DNA of 64,000 nucleotides, from assembly GCF_049200465.1 (NCBI RefSeq), contig NZ_CP120836.1:992001-1056000 (forward strand), given 5' to 3'. Shown in pieces: positions 33,482-42,778 of the stretch. The DNA is from Leptothermofonsia sp049200465. GTDB taxonomy: Bacteria; Cyanobacteriota; Cyanobacteriia; Leptolyngbyales; Leptolyngbyaceae. The stretch's first letter is position 1. Each line of letters begins with the position of its first letter. Position numbers and translations under genes: made by a program. The notes beneath the pieces were generated by a model, which did no database searches, was not told where the DNA came from, and saw only the letters and a list, made by a program, of their open reading frames with translations.

Positions 33482-34929
33482 TGAGCTTTACTCCGTGGAA
33501 ACCTGATCTTAAATAAAGTGCCCTTGCAAGCACTAACCTCAATCGTTCCTTTCAATTGAGCAACCAGATCTCGAACCAGACTCAATCCTAACTTTTCAGT
33601 TTTAGCAAAACGATAACATTCGGGAATCCCAACTCCGTTATCACTGATGGATAACGTCACATCATTGTCATTCTCTAAATAAAGTTCAAGTCGAATTTCA
33701 CCTTCCTTCCCATCGGGAAAAGCGTATTTGAGAGAATTGGTAATCAGTTCATTAATAATTAAGCCACAGGGAATCGCAGCATCAATATCGAGAGAAACAT
33801 CATCCACATTCGTATACAGTTTGATGGAATTTGAATTGGCTTTGTAGGAACTGAACAGACTGGCCACCAGGTTAGGAATGTACTGCTTCAGATCGATTTG
33901 CGCTAGATCAGCAGAACGATAGAGTTTCTCATGAATCAGCGAAATAGACTTGACCCGGTTCTGACTATCTATCAAAACTTCGGCTGCCTGCTGATCCTTG
34001 ATATTCCGGCTCTGTAGGCGAAGTAGACTGTAAATAATTTGCAGATTATTTTTAACCCGGTGGTGAATTTCTTTTAGCAAAACCTCTTTTTCGTTCAATG
34101 CTGCTTGAAGCTGTTGCGTTTGCTGAAGCTCTGTAATGTCTCGCCCTACTGCCTGAAACTCAATAAAGTTACCCTGAAAATCAAGAATGGCTCGATTATT
34201 CCATTGGGTCGTGCGAATTTCACCACTGGGATGGACAATTCGGTTGGTGATCACGGTGACAGGGTTTTCTGCGCTTAGCGACTTCAGCTGCTTCTCGACT
34301 TGTTGCATATCTTCTGGAACAATGACGGGAACGTAGCTATGCCCAATCAGTTCTTCCTGAGTACGTCCGAAGTAACGGCAGTAAGCCTGGTTTACAAAGG
34401 TGAGGGTGCCATCAGGTAAAAAACCGCAAATCATTTCGGTCTGATCTTCCACAACAGCCCGGTAACGGGCTTCACTTTCCCGCAATGTTTTTTCAATTTG
34501 TTTACGCTCAGCAATTTCGTGTTCCAACTTTCGGTTTGCTACTTCTAGTTGGGCTGGGCTGGGGAGAGAGAGCGCCCTGGGGACCAGTGGCACCAACAAA
34601 ATAGCTGTATAAAGTGAGACCGAAGCTGTTGTAACTTTTACAGCCCCCGACAGCCAATAGACCGGATGCCAGAGGGTCCAGATCTCCATCAGGTGGGTAG
34701 TGCCGCAAGCGACAATAAAGGCGCTAAATAGCAGAAAAATCCCGCCAAAAGGTAAATCCTTGCGATTTTGCACGAAATACAGAAGGGTGAGGGGAATTGA
34801 GTAGTAGGCGATCGCAATCAGTGCATCCGCAGTCACATGCAGCCATACCAGTTCAGGCTTCCAAAGGTAACAGTGCCCGTGGGGAATAAATCCACTGGCG
34901 TTAAAAAAGTTTTGCAAGGCTTCTAACAT
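33478..34929 (-). CDS. Ethylene-receptor-like histidine kinase (ETR-PAS-HisKA_2)
   Basis: A 483-residue membrane kinase. Three N-terminal membrane helices (about 30-53, 62-80 and 92-116) match the copper-dependent ethylene-binding domain of plant ETR1. D35, Y42, C75 and H79 align with ETR1 D25, Y32, C65 and H69 at a constant offset of ten, and the context FIVACGTTHLMEIWT is nearly that of the plant protein. A PAS domain follows at about 150-275. The kinase is of the HisKA_2 type, with H289/H290 in EIHHRVKNNLQ, and the ATPase has DNGVGIP. No GAF domain, unlike plant receptors. The gene overlaps the receiver-PAS kinase by 4 bp. Cyanobacterial ethylene receptors (Synechocystis Etr1) affect phototaxis and pili; a similar role is inferred. 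Confidence 0.93.
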   Translation of the reverse strand: MLEALQNFFNASGFIPHGHCYLWKPELVWLHVTADALIAIAYYSIPLTLLYFVQNRKDLPFGGIFLLFSAFIVACGTTHLMEIWTLWHPVYWLSGAVKVTTASVSLYTAILLVPLVPRALSLPSPAQLEVANRKLEHEIAERKQIEKTLRESEARYRAVVEDQTEMICGFLPDGTLTFVNQAYCRYFGRTQEELIGHSYVPVIVPEDMQQVEKQLKSLSAENPVTVITNRIVHPSGEIRTTQWNNRAILDFQGNFIEFQAVGRDITELQQTQQLQAALNEKEVLLKEIHHRVKNNLQIIYSLLRLQSRNIKDQQAAEVLIDSQNRVKSISLIHEKLYRSADLAQIDLKQYIPNLVASLFSSYKANSNSIKLYTNVDDVSLDIDAAIPCGLIINELITNSLKYAFPDGKEGEIRLELYLENDNDVTLSISDNGVGIPECYRFAKTEKLGLSLVRDLVAQLKGTIEVSACKGTLFKIRFPRSKAQ

Positions 34930-35062
34930 AAGAACGCCCCAGAGTTACAGCATTTTCAGATCAATTTCAGATCAATAAGTCCTAGTCAGAACCTAATCAG
35001 GAGAAGTGGGGCGTAGAGTGTATCCCTCCCGCCCTTCCCATTCCCTACTCCTTACTTGCAGG

Positions 35063-35908
35063 TCAGGTAAGCATTTCCACATGATGCCGAATGTGGTCTT
35101 CTACAAACGTGGCGATGAAGTAGTAGCTATGGTCATACCCCTCCTGCATGCGTAGGATGAGTGATTGACCCACTTTAGCGCAGGCTTGCTCAAAAATTTC
35201 TGGCATCAATTGGGTTTCAAGAAATTGATCCGCAGTTCCCTGATCGATCAGAATAGGCCGCTGAAATGGGTGAGTCAGGATGAGTTCGCTGGCGTCATAG
35301 GTTCGCCAGGATTCTAAGTCGGAGCCCAGGTAATGGGTAAATGCCTTTTGTCCCCAGGGGCACTTCATGGGAGCGGCGATCGGAGCAAAGGCAGAAACTG
35401 AGCGGTACTGATGTGGATTCTTGAGCGCACAGATTAGTGCACCATGCCCCCCCATAGAATGCCCAAAAATGCCCTGTCGCTCCGGTTGGATTGGAAAATG
35501 TTCGGCAATCAGCGCGGGCAATTCCTGAACGACGTAGCGGTACATCTGGTAATGTCGGCTCCACGGTTCTTGAGTGGCATCGACATAAAATCCTGCCCCA
35601 GTGCCCAAATCCCGGTCTTCATCCTCTCCAGAAGTAGCCGTGTTACGGGGACTGGTATCAGGAACAACCAACGCAACTCCATACCTGGCCGCAAACTGTT
35701 GGGCTCCTGCCTTTGTCATAAAATTTTCTTCTGTACAGGTCAACCCAGAAAGGAAATACAGCACGGGTACTAGACGCGACTTTGCCTGGGGTGGCAAATA
35801 TACAGCGAACTTCATTTCGCTATTGCAGGCTGTGGAGAAATGGCTGTAGAAGTTAACGGTGCCGCCAAAACAGACAGATTGGCTAATCAAGTTAGGAGCT
35901 TGAGACAT
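35063..35908 (-). CDS. fghA: S-formylglutathione hydrolase
   Basis: A 281-residue alpha/beta hydrolase of the esterase D family that hydrolyses S-formylglutathione to formate and glutathione in formaldehyde detoxification. The nucleophile is S151 in GIFGHSMGGHGAL; the acid is likely in DQGTADQF and the histidine in EGYDHSYYF. The N-terminal FLSGLTCTEENFMTKAG stretch, with the cysteine near the active site, is diagnostic. No adhC is adjacent in the window. Single gene. Confidence 0.95.
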   Translation of the reverse strand: MSQAPNLISQSVCFGGTVNFYSHFSTACNSEMKFAVYLPPQAKSRLVPVLYFLSGLTCTEENFMTKAGAQQFAARYGVALVVPDTSPRNTATSGEDEDRDLGTGAGFYVDATQEPWSRHYQMYRYVVQELPALIAEHFPIQPERQGIFGHSMGGHGALICALKNPHQYRSVSAFAPIAAPMKCPWGQKAFTHYLGSDLESWRTYDASELILTHPFQRPILIDQGTADQFLETQLMPEIFEQACAKVGQSLILRMQEGYDHSYYFIATFVEDHIRHHVEMLT

Positions 35909-35953
35909 ATAGCGGGTGACAGGTGTTTTTGTCTATATGGTTCATCGTCTTCA

Positions 35954-36883
35954 TCATCCCCCTATTTCAATCTCATGTCCTTCTGGTTTCACAGTGACGC
36001 GTTCTAGCGTTAATCGCAGCACTGAAAGTCCCAGAATGATCAGAAACATCACCAGCCCAATCGTGCAAGCATAACTCATTTCCAGGTTTTGAAATGCCTG
36101 TTCATAGACGTAATAAACGAGAGTTTTGGAGCTATTCCGCGGTCCGCCCTGGGTCATAATATAGACTTCTTCAAAAACTTTGGTTGCAGAAATAGCTGAA
36201 ATTACAGCAACCAGCAGTAGATAAGGGCGCATCAGGGGCACGGTAATGTCCCAATGTTTCTTGATCCCATCGGAACCATCGATCGCCGCTGCCTCATACA
36301 AATCCAATGGAATCGCCTGTAGCCCCGCTAGGTAAATCACCATGTAATATCCCAACCCTTTCCATATCGTTACGGCCATAACACTAAAAATGGCCAATTG
36401 AGGGCTGGTCAACCAGGGAATGCCCTCCTGCGAGATACCCGTTAATTTCAACAATTGGTTCAGTAATCCATTTTCGGCATAGAGCCATTTCCAGGCAATG
36501 CCCGCGACCACCATTGAAATGACCACCGGGATGTAGTAGGCTACCCGAAACCAGTGGATGCCCCGTAACTTCTGATTTACCAAAATAGCCAATCCCAATG
36601 GTAGCGCCACCAGAATCGGAACCACACAGACCAGATACAGCAACGTATTCCGAAAGGTCTGCCAGAACACCAGATCTGCCAGCAGTCGTTGAAAATTCTT
36701 GAACCCGATCCACAAAGGGGGTTGGGTCAAATCATATTCGTACCGGGTAAAGCTAAGAAAAAATGCCTGAATCGCCGGATAGAAAACCGTCAACCCCAGA
36801 AGAACTAGAGCAGGCAGCAGGAAAAAGTATGGAGTCAGCCAATGCAACAGGCGATCGCGATCTTTCAATATCCACGGGGTCAT
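35954..36883 (-). CDS. ABC sugar transporter permease (MalF/UgpA type)
   Basis: A 309-residue inner-membrane protein with six predicted helices. The cytoplasmic EAA loop is EAAAIDGSDGIKKHWDITVPLMRP, the docking site for the ATPase. It begins with a short cytoplasmic tail and PYFFLLPALVLLGLTVFYPA, typical of the first permease of carbohydrate ABC importers. The partner permease, binding protein and ATPase are not in the window on either side, so it is an orphan here. Substrate cannot be told. Confidence 0.9.
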   Translation of the reverse strand: MTPWILKDRDRLLHWLTPYFFLLPALVLLGLTVFYPAIQAFFLSFTRYEYDLTQPPLWIGFKNFQRLLADLVFWQTFRNTLLYLVCVVPILVALPLGLAILVNQKLRGIHWFRVAYYIPVVISMVVAGIAWKWLYAENGLLNQLLKLTGISQEGIPWLTSPQLAIFSVMAVTIWKGLGYYMVIYLAGLQAIPLDLYEAAAIDGSDGIKKHWDITVPLMRPYLLLVAVISAISATKVFEEVYIMTQGGPRNSSKTLVYYVYEQAFQNLEMSYACTIGLVMFLIILGLSVLRLTLERVTVKPEGHEIEIGG

Positions 36884-37840
36884 TGCAGAAAAGGAAATTG
36901 GCGCATTTTAAGCATGTACTCAGCGATGCACTTAATTTTCACACATGCAAGGGCGATGCTGGAGTCTGAAGAAGCTGTTTCTTCTCCGACTCTATCTTAG
37001 GTGCTGCCAGAAATTGCAGTCTAAGAAATTGCACACCGGAACCCTGCCAGAATCTCTCGCACATGAGGGTGATACCAGTTCCGAAAGGAACAGCGCAGTA
37101 CCCAGGGGCGAGTAGCCCAACTGCCCCCTCTTAAAACCCGATGTTTTCCATCAAAGTAAGCTTGAGAATAACCCCGGTAGGGAAAATACGCAAAACCCTT
37201 GTAGCAATCAAACGTGGAAGCCGTCCATTCCCAAACATTACCCAACATGTCATAACAACCAGAAGGGCTTTTGCCATCGATATATTGGGTAACTGGCGTG
37301 GTGTGCCCCACCTGGTGGTTGTGATTGCAGGGTGCGGCTTCATCCGCGATCGCCCATCCCTGCAAAGGATCCCCTTTTCCCTCTTCCCTTTCCCCCTCTC
37401 CCCACGGATAGGTTTGGCTTCGCTCAGTCGCCGGATTCCAACAAGCAGCCTTTTCCCATTCCAGTTCCGTAGGGAGCCGTTTCCCAACAAAGCGGGCGTA
37501 GGCATCCGCCTCATACCAACTGACACCGCAAACCGGATGGTCATCCCACTGAGGCTCAGTATGCCAATAAAGCGGCTGCCCGATCTGAGCCAATTGAAGC
37601 CATGCCCATCCTTCTGGTGACCACCAGCGGCAATCCTGATACCCTCCCCGCTTCCATAAAAAGCCGAAACTGCCCACAAGTGACCGGATAGCGATCAATC
37701 CAGTAAGTCTCCAGGTAAACGGAATGGGCTGGACGCTCATTATCCAGCGCATCAATCGAATCATTGCCACAAACAAAATCCCCCGCAGGGATGCAAACCA
37801 TTTCAGAAGCCGAAGGTAATTCCAGGAAATGGAGGGTCTT

Positions 37841-37882
37841 GAGTTTTGAGTTCCGAGTTCTGAGTTCTGAGTTCTGAGTTTC
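37841..37882. repeat. Heptanucleotide array (GAGTTCT) inside egtB
   Basis: Six heptamers: GAGTTTT, GAGTTCC, three GAGTTCT, then GAGTTTC. Forty-two bases, so the frame is kept; it codes for a Glu/Asn/Ser/Leu-type linker. Confidence 0.9.
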
Positions 37883-37913
37883 CATTTCCCCCCTCCCTAC
37901 TCCCCCTTCCCCA

Positions 37914-37955
37914 CTCCTGACTCCTGGCTCCCGGCTCCTGGCTCCTGGCTCCTGT
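37914..37955. repeat. Heptanucleotide array (CTCCTGG) inside egtB
   Basis: Six heptamers: CTCCTGA, CTCCTGG, CTCCCGG, CTCCTGG, CTCCTGG and CTCCTGT. It encodes a Glu-Pro-Gly-Arg-Ser linker between the two domains, in frame. Confidence 0.9.
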
Positions 37956-38440
37956 TGCCGAATTAACTCAAGCACCAGTGCGATCGTCTCCGCATGCTGG
38001 CTTTCGTGCTGCAACAAAAAACACCATAGCCGCTCCTGTTCCTCAATTAGAGCAATTTCTAAATAATCAAAAAACCTCTTCCCTGATAGTATTCAAGTAC
38101 TGCTGAATTTCTGCCAATGTGGGAAGGTTGACCCGTTCGGATTTAGGCAGGCCATCGGCAGCAAACAGGCGGCGATATTGGGGAAACTGACAGGGTTGTC
38201 CAGCGCAGTGCTCTAAGAGCCAGAGCGATTCTGTATAGGCTATGTGCCCCAAATGCCAACCAATCGGGCTGAAGTCGGGATGGGCCTGGCGACTGAACGT
38301 ATCGTAGTCAATGCCCTCAAACAGGTCAAGGGTCAACTTGCGGCACCGCTGCATCCACGCTCGTAACTGTTGGCGTGAGATAGACAGGTTATGACGGGAA
38401 CCCTGCTCGCGATTGCCCCATTCCTTTCGCCTTTCCCCTT

Positions 38441-38475
38441 CTGGCTCCTGGCTCCTGGCTCCTGACTTCTGACTA
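38441..38475. repeat. Heptanucleotide array (CTGGCTC) near the egtB start
   Basis: Five heptamers: three CTGGCTC, then CTGACTT and CTGACTA. It lies in the N-terminal extension before the DinB-like domain and shares its sequence with the array at 37914. Confidence 0.9.
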
Positions 38476-38496
38476 CTAGAAGTGACGCTTATTTGC

Positions 38497-39285
38497 TCAG
38501 ATTGGGTAGATCTCGGTATTAAGGTCATGATCAACGGTAAGAAGGTTGTGTTCAGGGCAAGAAATCCAGTTACCAGCAAATAGAGGTTCAGAGGCAATCA
38601 GGACAGATTTGGGAAAAAGGGGATCGTCCCGCAGCCAATAAAGGGAGGGAACTGCCGATCGCTCCGCAAACCGCGAGGCAACAAGCTGGCTACCATCGCT
38701 GAAAATGAGGTTGGCAGAAAAGCTAACCCCCTGTTCGTTCGCAAGGGTACGGAGAGTGGTCAGGGCACGGTGCAGAGCTTCAACTAAAGGGATTTCGGGC
38801 GAAGCCTCCAGTTCATGAATAACCAGGGCAAAGATATGCTCCGAATCGGTGCTACCGCCGATCGCCTGGTAGGCTATGTCGCTCAAGCGATCGCGAATTG
38901 GGCGATACAGCGTCTGGCGAAAATTGGCAATAAAGCCATTATGGATGCCTAAGATGAGACGATTCTGAAAAGGCTGACAATTGCTCAAATCCACCGGTTG
39001 CCCCGATGTGGCACTCCGCACATTAGCCAGTACACAGCCCGATTCTATAAAGCGGCTGAGGCTGGGCAGGTTCACATCATTCCAGATGGGCAGGGTATTT
39101 TTATAGGTGAAAGGTTCCGTCGTCGCCTGAGGATGGTACCAACCGACGCCAAACCCATCCGCATTCAGCAGCCCAGAGGTCATTTCACGAGGTTGGTAGC
39201 TCTGAACAGTGAGCGAGTGTTCAGGTTTGGTCAGCAGGCGGTCAAGCTGGACAGGCGGCCCCAAATAGCCCATCAAACGGCACAT
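38497..39285 (-). CDS. egtC: EgtC-type class II glutamine amidohydrolase
   Basis: A 262-residue N-terminal-nucleophile amidohydrolase. C2 (MCRLMGYLG) is the nucleophile exposed after loss of the initiator methionine. The glutamine-binding landmarks NADGFGVGWY, VRSATSG, CQPF and the HNGFIANF oxyanion asparagine segment are present. EgtC removes the gamma-glutamyl group in ergothioneine synthesis, and its gene overlaps the broken egtB, which supports the assignment. No egtD (histidine methyltransferase) is visible in the window. If egtB is truly broken, the pathway may be inactive or EgtC may serve another gamma-glutamyl substrate. Confidence 0.9.
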   Translation of the reverse strand: MCRLMGYLGPPVQLDRLLTKPEHSLTVQSYQPREMTSGLLNADGFGVGWYHPQATTEPFTYKNTLPIWNDVNLPSLSRFIESGCVLANVRSATSGQPVDLSNCQPFQNRLILGIHNGFIANFRQTLYRPIRDRLSDIAYQAIGGSTDSEHIFALVIHELEASPEIPLVEALHRALTTLRTLANEQGVSFSANLIFSDGSQLVASRFAERSAVPSLYWLRDDPLFPKSVLIASEPLFAGNWISCPEHNLLTVDHDLNTEIYPI

Positions 39286-39360
39286 GCAAAGAGATTTCTC
39301 CAGACAGGGTATTGGGGAGATTGTAACCGTTTAGGAAAGATCTTTGCCTGAGGGCGATCG

Positions 39361-39669
39361 CTAACTTACCCTGCGCAACTTTAACGGTAAATCGCTATCG
39401 AGCGCTTGATTCAACTGTTGCCATTCATCAAAACCCAGCCAACCTGACTCATAGCCCTCGCGCAGAAATTGTTTGATCTCATAACAGGCATAGTAGTGAT
39501 CAATCAAATCGATCGCGGCTTGCCAGGCCGTCTGCTTGTGCAAGTAAAGGATGTTATCACTCATCCGTTCTCCCCTCGGAGACTGGCATATCCCTTGAAA
39601 ACCTGCTTCAACCTGAACAACCTGGATCATCCAGGCACGATAAAAATCTACTAGCACATCTTTTTGCAT
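39361..39669 (-). CDS. Hypothetical protein, 102 residues
   Basis: A small soluble protein I do not recognise. The central part (LHKQTAWQAAIDLIDHYYACYEIKQFL) is helical and is followed by REGYESGWLGFDEWQQLNQAL. It lies 75 bp upstream of egtC on the same strand and may be co-transcribed. The composition is protein-like, but the first ~35 residues are less certain and an internal ATG (MSDNILYLHK) at 39564 is a possible start. Confidence 0.6.
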   Translation of the reverse strand: MQKDVLVDFYRAWMIQVVQVEAGFQGICQSPRGERMSDNILYLHKQTAWQAAIDLIDHYYACYEIKQFLREGYESGWLGFDEWQQLNQALDSDLPLKLRRVS

Positions 39670-40120
39670 TGGTGACTAAAGAAATAAAAGTTTATGGGTA
39701 TTTACGTATTTCTCTAACTATCAGAATACAAGATGTGAAGGACTTTCCCAGGGAGCTTACTGATAAATCATCATCATCTTACAATCGATTCAAATTCCCT
39801 ACAATTCCCTACAAAGACCGTTGCAAGAAAAGAAAAGCAATTTTTGAGATGTATTTTCTAATACTAAAGTTACTGGACTGTAAAGCAATCCTTTAATCTA
39901 CTCATAAAAGCAAAATTAACAGGTTCGGTTAACCCTACCTCTTAGGGGAGAAGTTTCCACCTTTGCTAAAGTGTAAGCTTTCCCTTAAATTCTTGACTAT
40001 GATTCAACATCTGATACAATACGCTGCTCAAGTTATACAGGTTTTTGTACGGGCTTCGAGGAGCGTATTCTGGGCTAGGAGGTATTACTCTACTGGTGTC
40101 TCGCATCTAGGAGGTTTATT
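39670..40120. other. Intergenic region upstream of the exopolysaccharide cluster
   Basis: No gene or repeat recognised. AT-rich. AGGAGGT at 40108-40114 is the strong ribosome binding site of the first glycosyltransferase. Confidence 0.55.
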
Positions 40121-41209
40121 ATGCGAATTGCTCAGATTGCCCCATTGTGGGAGCGTGTTCCGCCTCCCGCATACGGTGGTATTGAATTAGTGGTCGGGCT
40201 TCTTACCGACGAGCTTGTACGCCGGGGGCATGATGTGACGCTGTTTGCATCAGGAGACTCCATCACTCTTGCCAGACTTGAATCGGTTTATCCTCGTGCT
40301 ATTCGACTAGACCCTACGGTGAAGGAGTACAGTATTTATGAAATGCTGGAGCTTTCTAAAGCCTACGAACGGGCGGAAGAGTTTGACATTATTCATTCCC
40401 ATGTAGGTTGTTCCGCTCTACCCTTTGCTGCTTTAGTTAAAACACCCACAGTCCATACCCTGCATGGCGTCTTTACTGACGATAACAAAAACATGTACGC
40501 CCATGCAAACAAACAGGCTTTCGTCAGCATTTCCGATGCTCAACGCGAGCCAGATTTGAAGCTCAATTATGTGGCGACAGTCTACAACGGAATCAATCCT
40601 TCTAGCTATCCATTTTATCCTCAGCCCAGTGACCCGCCTTACCTGGCCTTTTTAGGTCGGTTGTCGCCAGAGAAAGGACCGCATCTGGCAATTGAAATCG
40701 CGAAGCGGGCAGGTTGGCGTTTGAAATTGGCTGGAAAAATTGACGTAGTTGATCGGGAATATTTTGAACAAGAAATTAAGCCTCATATCGATGGCAAGCA
40801 AATAGTGTACCTGGGCGAGGCGAACCATCAGCAAAAGAGTGAGTTGATGGGAAATGCAGTAGCTACTCTATTTCCAATTACCTGGCGCGAGCCATTTGGT
40901 TTGGTGATGATCGAGTCGATGGCAACTGGAACCCCGGTAATTGCGATGGAATTGGGCTCTACGTCTGAAATTATCGTTCATGGTAAAACTGGATTTCTTT
41001 GCCACAGCGTTGAAGAGTGTGTAGATGCGATCGCGAAAGTTGACAAAATTGATCGCCTTGTTTGTCGGGAACACATCATCCAAAACTTCAGTGTCAAGCG
41101 AATGGTGGATGGCTACGAAGCGGTTTACCAGCAAATCCTTGCAGAACGGTTTAACCGAAATGGGCAGGCTCACAAGTTGGTGGGTTCATCTATTAAATGC
41201 GATTGGTAA
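40121..41209 (+). CDS. GT4-family glycosyltransferase
   Basis: A 362-residue GT-B fold enzyme. N-terminal PPPAYGGIELVVGLLTDELVRRGHDVTLFASGD binds the acceptor side, and EPFGLVMIESMATGTPVIA is the retaining GT4 nucleotide-sugar motif with the ExFGLxxxE glutamates. LAFLGRLSPEKGPHLAIEIAKRAG precedes it. The strong AGGAGGT site 7 nt upstream supports the start. First of two plus-strand GT4 genes heading the exopolysaccharide cluster. Donor and acceptor cannot be read. Confidence 0.92.
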   Translation: MRIAQIAPLWERVPPPAYGGIELVVGLLTDELVRRGHDVTLFASGDSITLARLESVYPRAIRLDPTVKEYSIYEMLELSKAYERAEEFDIIHSHVGCSALPFAALVKTPTVHTLHGVFTDDNKNMYAHANKQAFVSISDAQREPDLKLNYVATVYNGINPSSYPFYPQPSDPPYLAFLGRLSPEKGPHLAIEIAKRAGWRLKLAGKIDVVDREYFEQEIKPHIDGKQIVYLGEANHQQKSELMGNAVATLFPITWREPFGLVMIESMATGTPVIAMELGSTSEIIVHGKTGFLCHSVEECVDAIAKVDKIDRLVCREHIIQNFSVKRMVDGYEAVYQQILAERFNRNGQAHKLVGSSIKCDW

Positions 41210-41220
41210 ACAGGTGGAGC

Positions 41221-41258
41221 CATGGGTATCCACCTTTTTCATGGGTATCCACCTTTTT
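41221..41258. repeat. 19 bp perfect tandem duplication between two GT4 genes
   Basis: The unit CATGGGTATCCACCTTTTT occurs twice in the 63 bp spacer, immediately before the ribosome binding site of the second gene. Confidence 0.92.
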
Positions 41259-41272
41259 TATGAGGTAAGGAA

Positions 41273-42739
41273 ATGACAAACTTTAACAGCACAAAATCAG
41301 TAGCATCTGTTTCACCTTCGGCAAAATCCCCTTATGTCTCTCCCCGCCGGGCAGTTCCTAATCGGCAGGCGATCGCGCTCATTTCTGATCACGCCGACCC
41401 AGCCGCCGAAATTGGCAAAGAAGAGGCTGGTGGACAAAATGTCTACGTGCGCCGGGTGGGTGAGGCTCTTGCCAGATTGGGCTGGCAGGTAGATATGTTT
41501 ACCCGCAAGACACGTCCAGAAGACCCGGTGATCGTCCAGCACTCGCCTCACTGTCGTACAATTCGCCTGGTGGCCGGGCCCCAGAAATTTATTCCTCGAG
41601 ATCAATTATTCAACTACATGCCAGAGTTTGTCGCAGCCTTCCAGAAGTTTCAGAGCAAGGAAGGGGCAAACTATCCGCTCGTACATACCAACTACTGGAT
41701 GTCGGCCTGGGTCGGCTTGCAATTGAAAGAACACAGCAATATTCAACTGGTTCATACCTATCATTCCTTGGGTGCGGTTAAGTATCAGACTGTAAAAGTT
41801 CGCCCCGCGATCGCCGATACCCGGCTGGCGATCGAGAAACAAATCTTAGAGCAGGCAAATTGTGTTGTAGCAACTAGCCCGCAGGAAGAAGAAGCCCTTC
41901 GCACCCTGGTTTCGCAGCAGGGGCAGATTGAGGTCATCCCCTGTGGTACCGACATCGAAAACTTTCACACTATGCCGAAGGTCGAAGCCAGGACAAAATT
42001 AGGATTTAAACTAAATGAAGAAATTGTTCTTTACGTAGGCCGATTTGATCCACGCAAAGGCATTGAAACACTTGTACGGGCATGCGCTCAGCTAAAGGCC
42101 AAAACTGAGCAACTCAACCAGGAGACGCTTCAATCCAATGGATGCTCCCTCCCCTCTGCTACCCCCCATCCCTCCCTGCGACTGGTCATCGTTGGCGGCA
42201 GCGACCCCGATCAAGCCGATGGCCAGGAGCGCGAGCGGATAGAAAAGATTGTCAAAGAGTTAGGATTGGCCGATCAGACGCTCTTTGTCGGTCAAGTTGG
42301 CCACGATTTACTGCCACTCTATTACACTGCTGCGGATGTCTGTGTCATTCCTAGCCATTACGAACCTTTTGGGCTGGTCGCGATTGAGGCAATGGCCTGT
42401 GGTACACCCGTTGTTGCATCAGCTGTAGGAGGACTGAAATTCACAGTTGTGCCAGAGGAAACCGGATTGCTGGTACCTCCACTTGATGAAAATGGCTTTG
42501 CTCAAGCAATCGATCGCATCCTCTCAGACGAACTGTGGGCAAGGAAAGTGAGACGGCAAGCACCTATTCGAGTCCAGCAAAACTTTAGCTGGATGGGCGT
42601 AGCGGCTCGATTAAGCGACCTCTACCGCCGCTTGCTGGCACAATCCATCTCCAATGAACAGTTCTGGAATGACCAACAACCAGTTCGTGTAGAAGCCTCG
42701 CCAGTCTATGTCAGCCGAACCAACGTAGCTTCAGCCTAA
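41273..42739 (+). CDS. GT4-family glycosyltransferase, sucrose-phosphate-synthase-like
   Basis: A 488-residue GT-B enzyme. N-terminal SDHADPAAEIGKEEAGGQNVYVRRVGEAL is the GGQNVYV loop of sucrose-phosphate synthase and MshA-like GT4 enzymes. VHTNYWMSAWVGLQLK, PCGTDIENFHT, VGRFDPRKGIETLV and YEPFGLVAIEAMACGTPVVA follow in order. A short low-complexity stretch (SNGCSLPSATPHPS) interrupts the second domain near residue 290. Likely co-transcribed with the preceding GT4 gene. The role in the capsule is by context; sucrose metabolism is an alternative. Confidence 0.92.
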   Translation: MTNFNSTKSVASVSPSAKSPYVSPRRAVPNRQAIALISDHADPAAEIGKEEAGGQNVYVRRVGEALARLGWQVDMFTRKTRPEDPVIVQHSPHCRTIRLVAGPQKFIPRDQLFNYMPEFVAAFQKFQSKEGANYPLVHTNYWMSAWVGLQLKEHSNIQLVHTYHSLGAVKYQTVKVRPAIADTRLAIEKQILEQANCVVATSPQEEEALRTLVSQQGQIEVIPCGTDIENFHTMPKVEARTKLGFKLNEEIVLYVGRFDPRKGIETLVRACAQLKAKTEQLNQETLQSNGCSLPSATPHPSLRLVIVGGSDPDQADGQERERIEKIVKELGLADQTLFVGQVGHDLLPLYYTAADVCVIPSHYEPFGLVAIEAMACGTPVVASAVGGLKFTVVPEETGLLVPPLDENGFAQAIDRILSDELWARKVRRQAPIRVQQNFSWMGVAARLSDLYRRLLAQSISNEQFWNDQQPVRVEASPVYVSRTNVASA

Positions 42740-42778
42740 ACATACTACAGTGCTGCTGTGCTAAACCTGATAGTTGAG

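Larger units (their letters stand above)
37021..38528 (-). pseudogene. egtB: egtB split by two single-base frameshifts
   Basis: The gene encodes an iron-dependent sulfoxide synthase of ergothioneine synthesis (DinB-like iron domain plus a formylglycine-generating-type domain) but is divided into three frames. Segment one (38528-38067) carries GWHLGHIAYTESLWL and ends at REEVF. Segment two carries HESQHAET, the HX3HXE iron motif. Segment three (to 37021) carries GVSWYEADAYARFVGKRLPTE, GNVWEWT and RGGSW. Removing one A from the six-A run at 38069-38074 joins segments one and two as EEVFDYLEIALIEEQERLW. Removing one C from the run at 37646-37649 joins segments two and three as EAGGYQDCRWW. Three heptamer arrays lie in linkers. 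The start overlaps the end of egtC. Either decay, sequencing error at homopolymers, or slippage. Confidence 0.85.

Noticed and set aside
39669..39896. 75-codon plus-strand frame before the exopolysaccharide genes
   Set aside because: AT-driven composition with no ribosome site or recognisable pattern.
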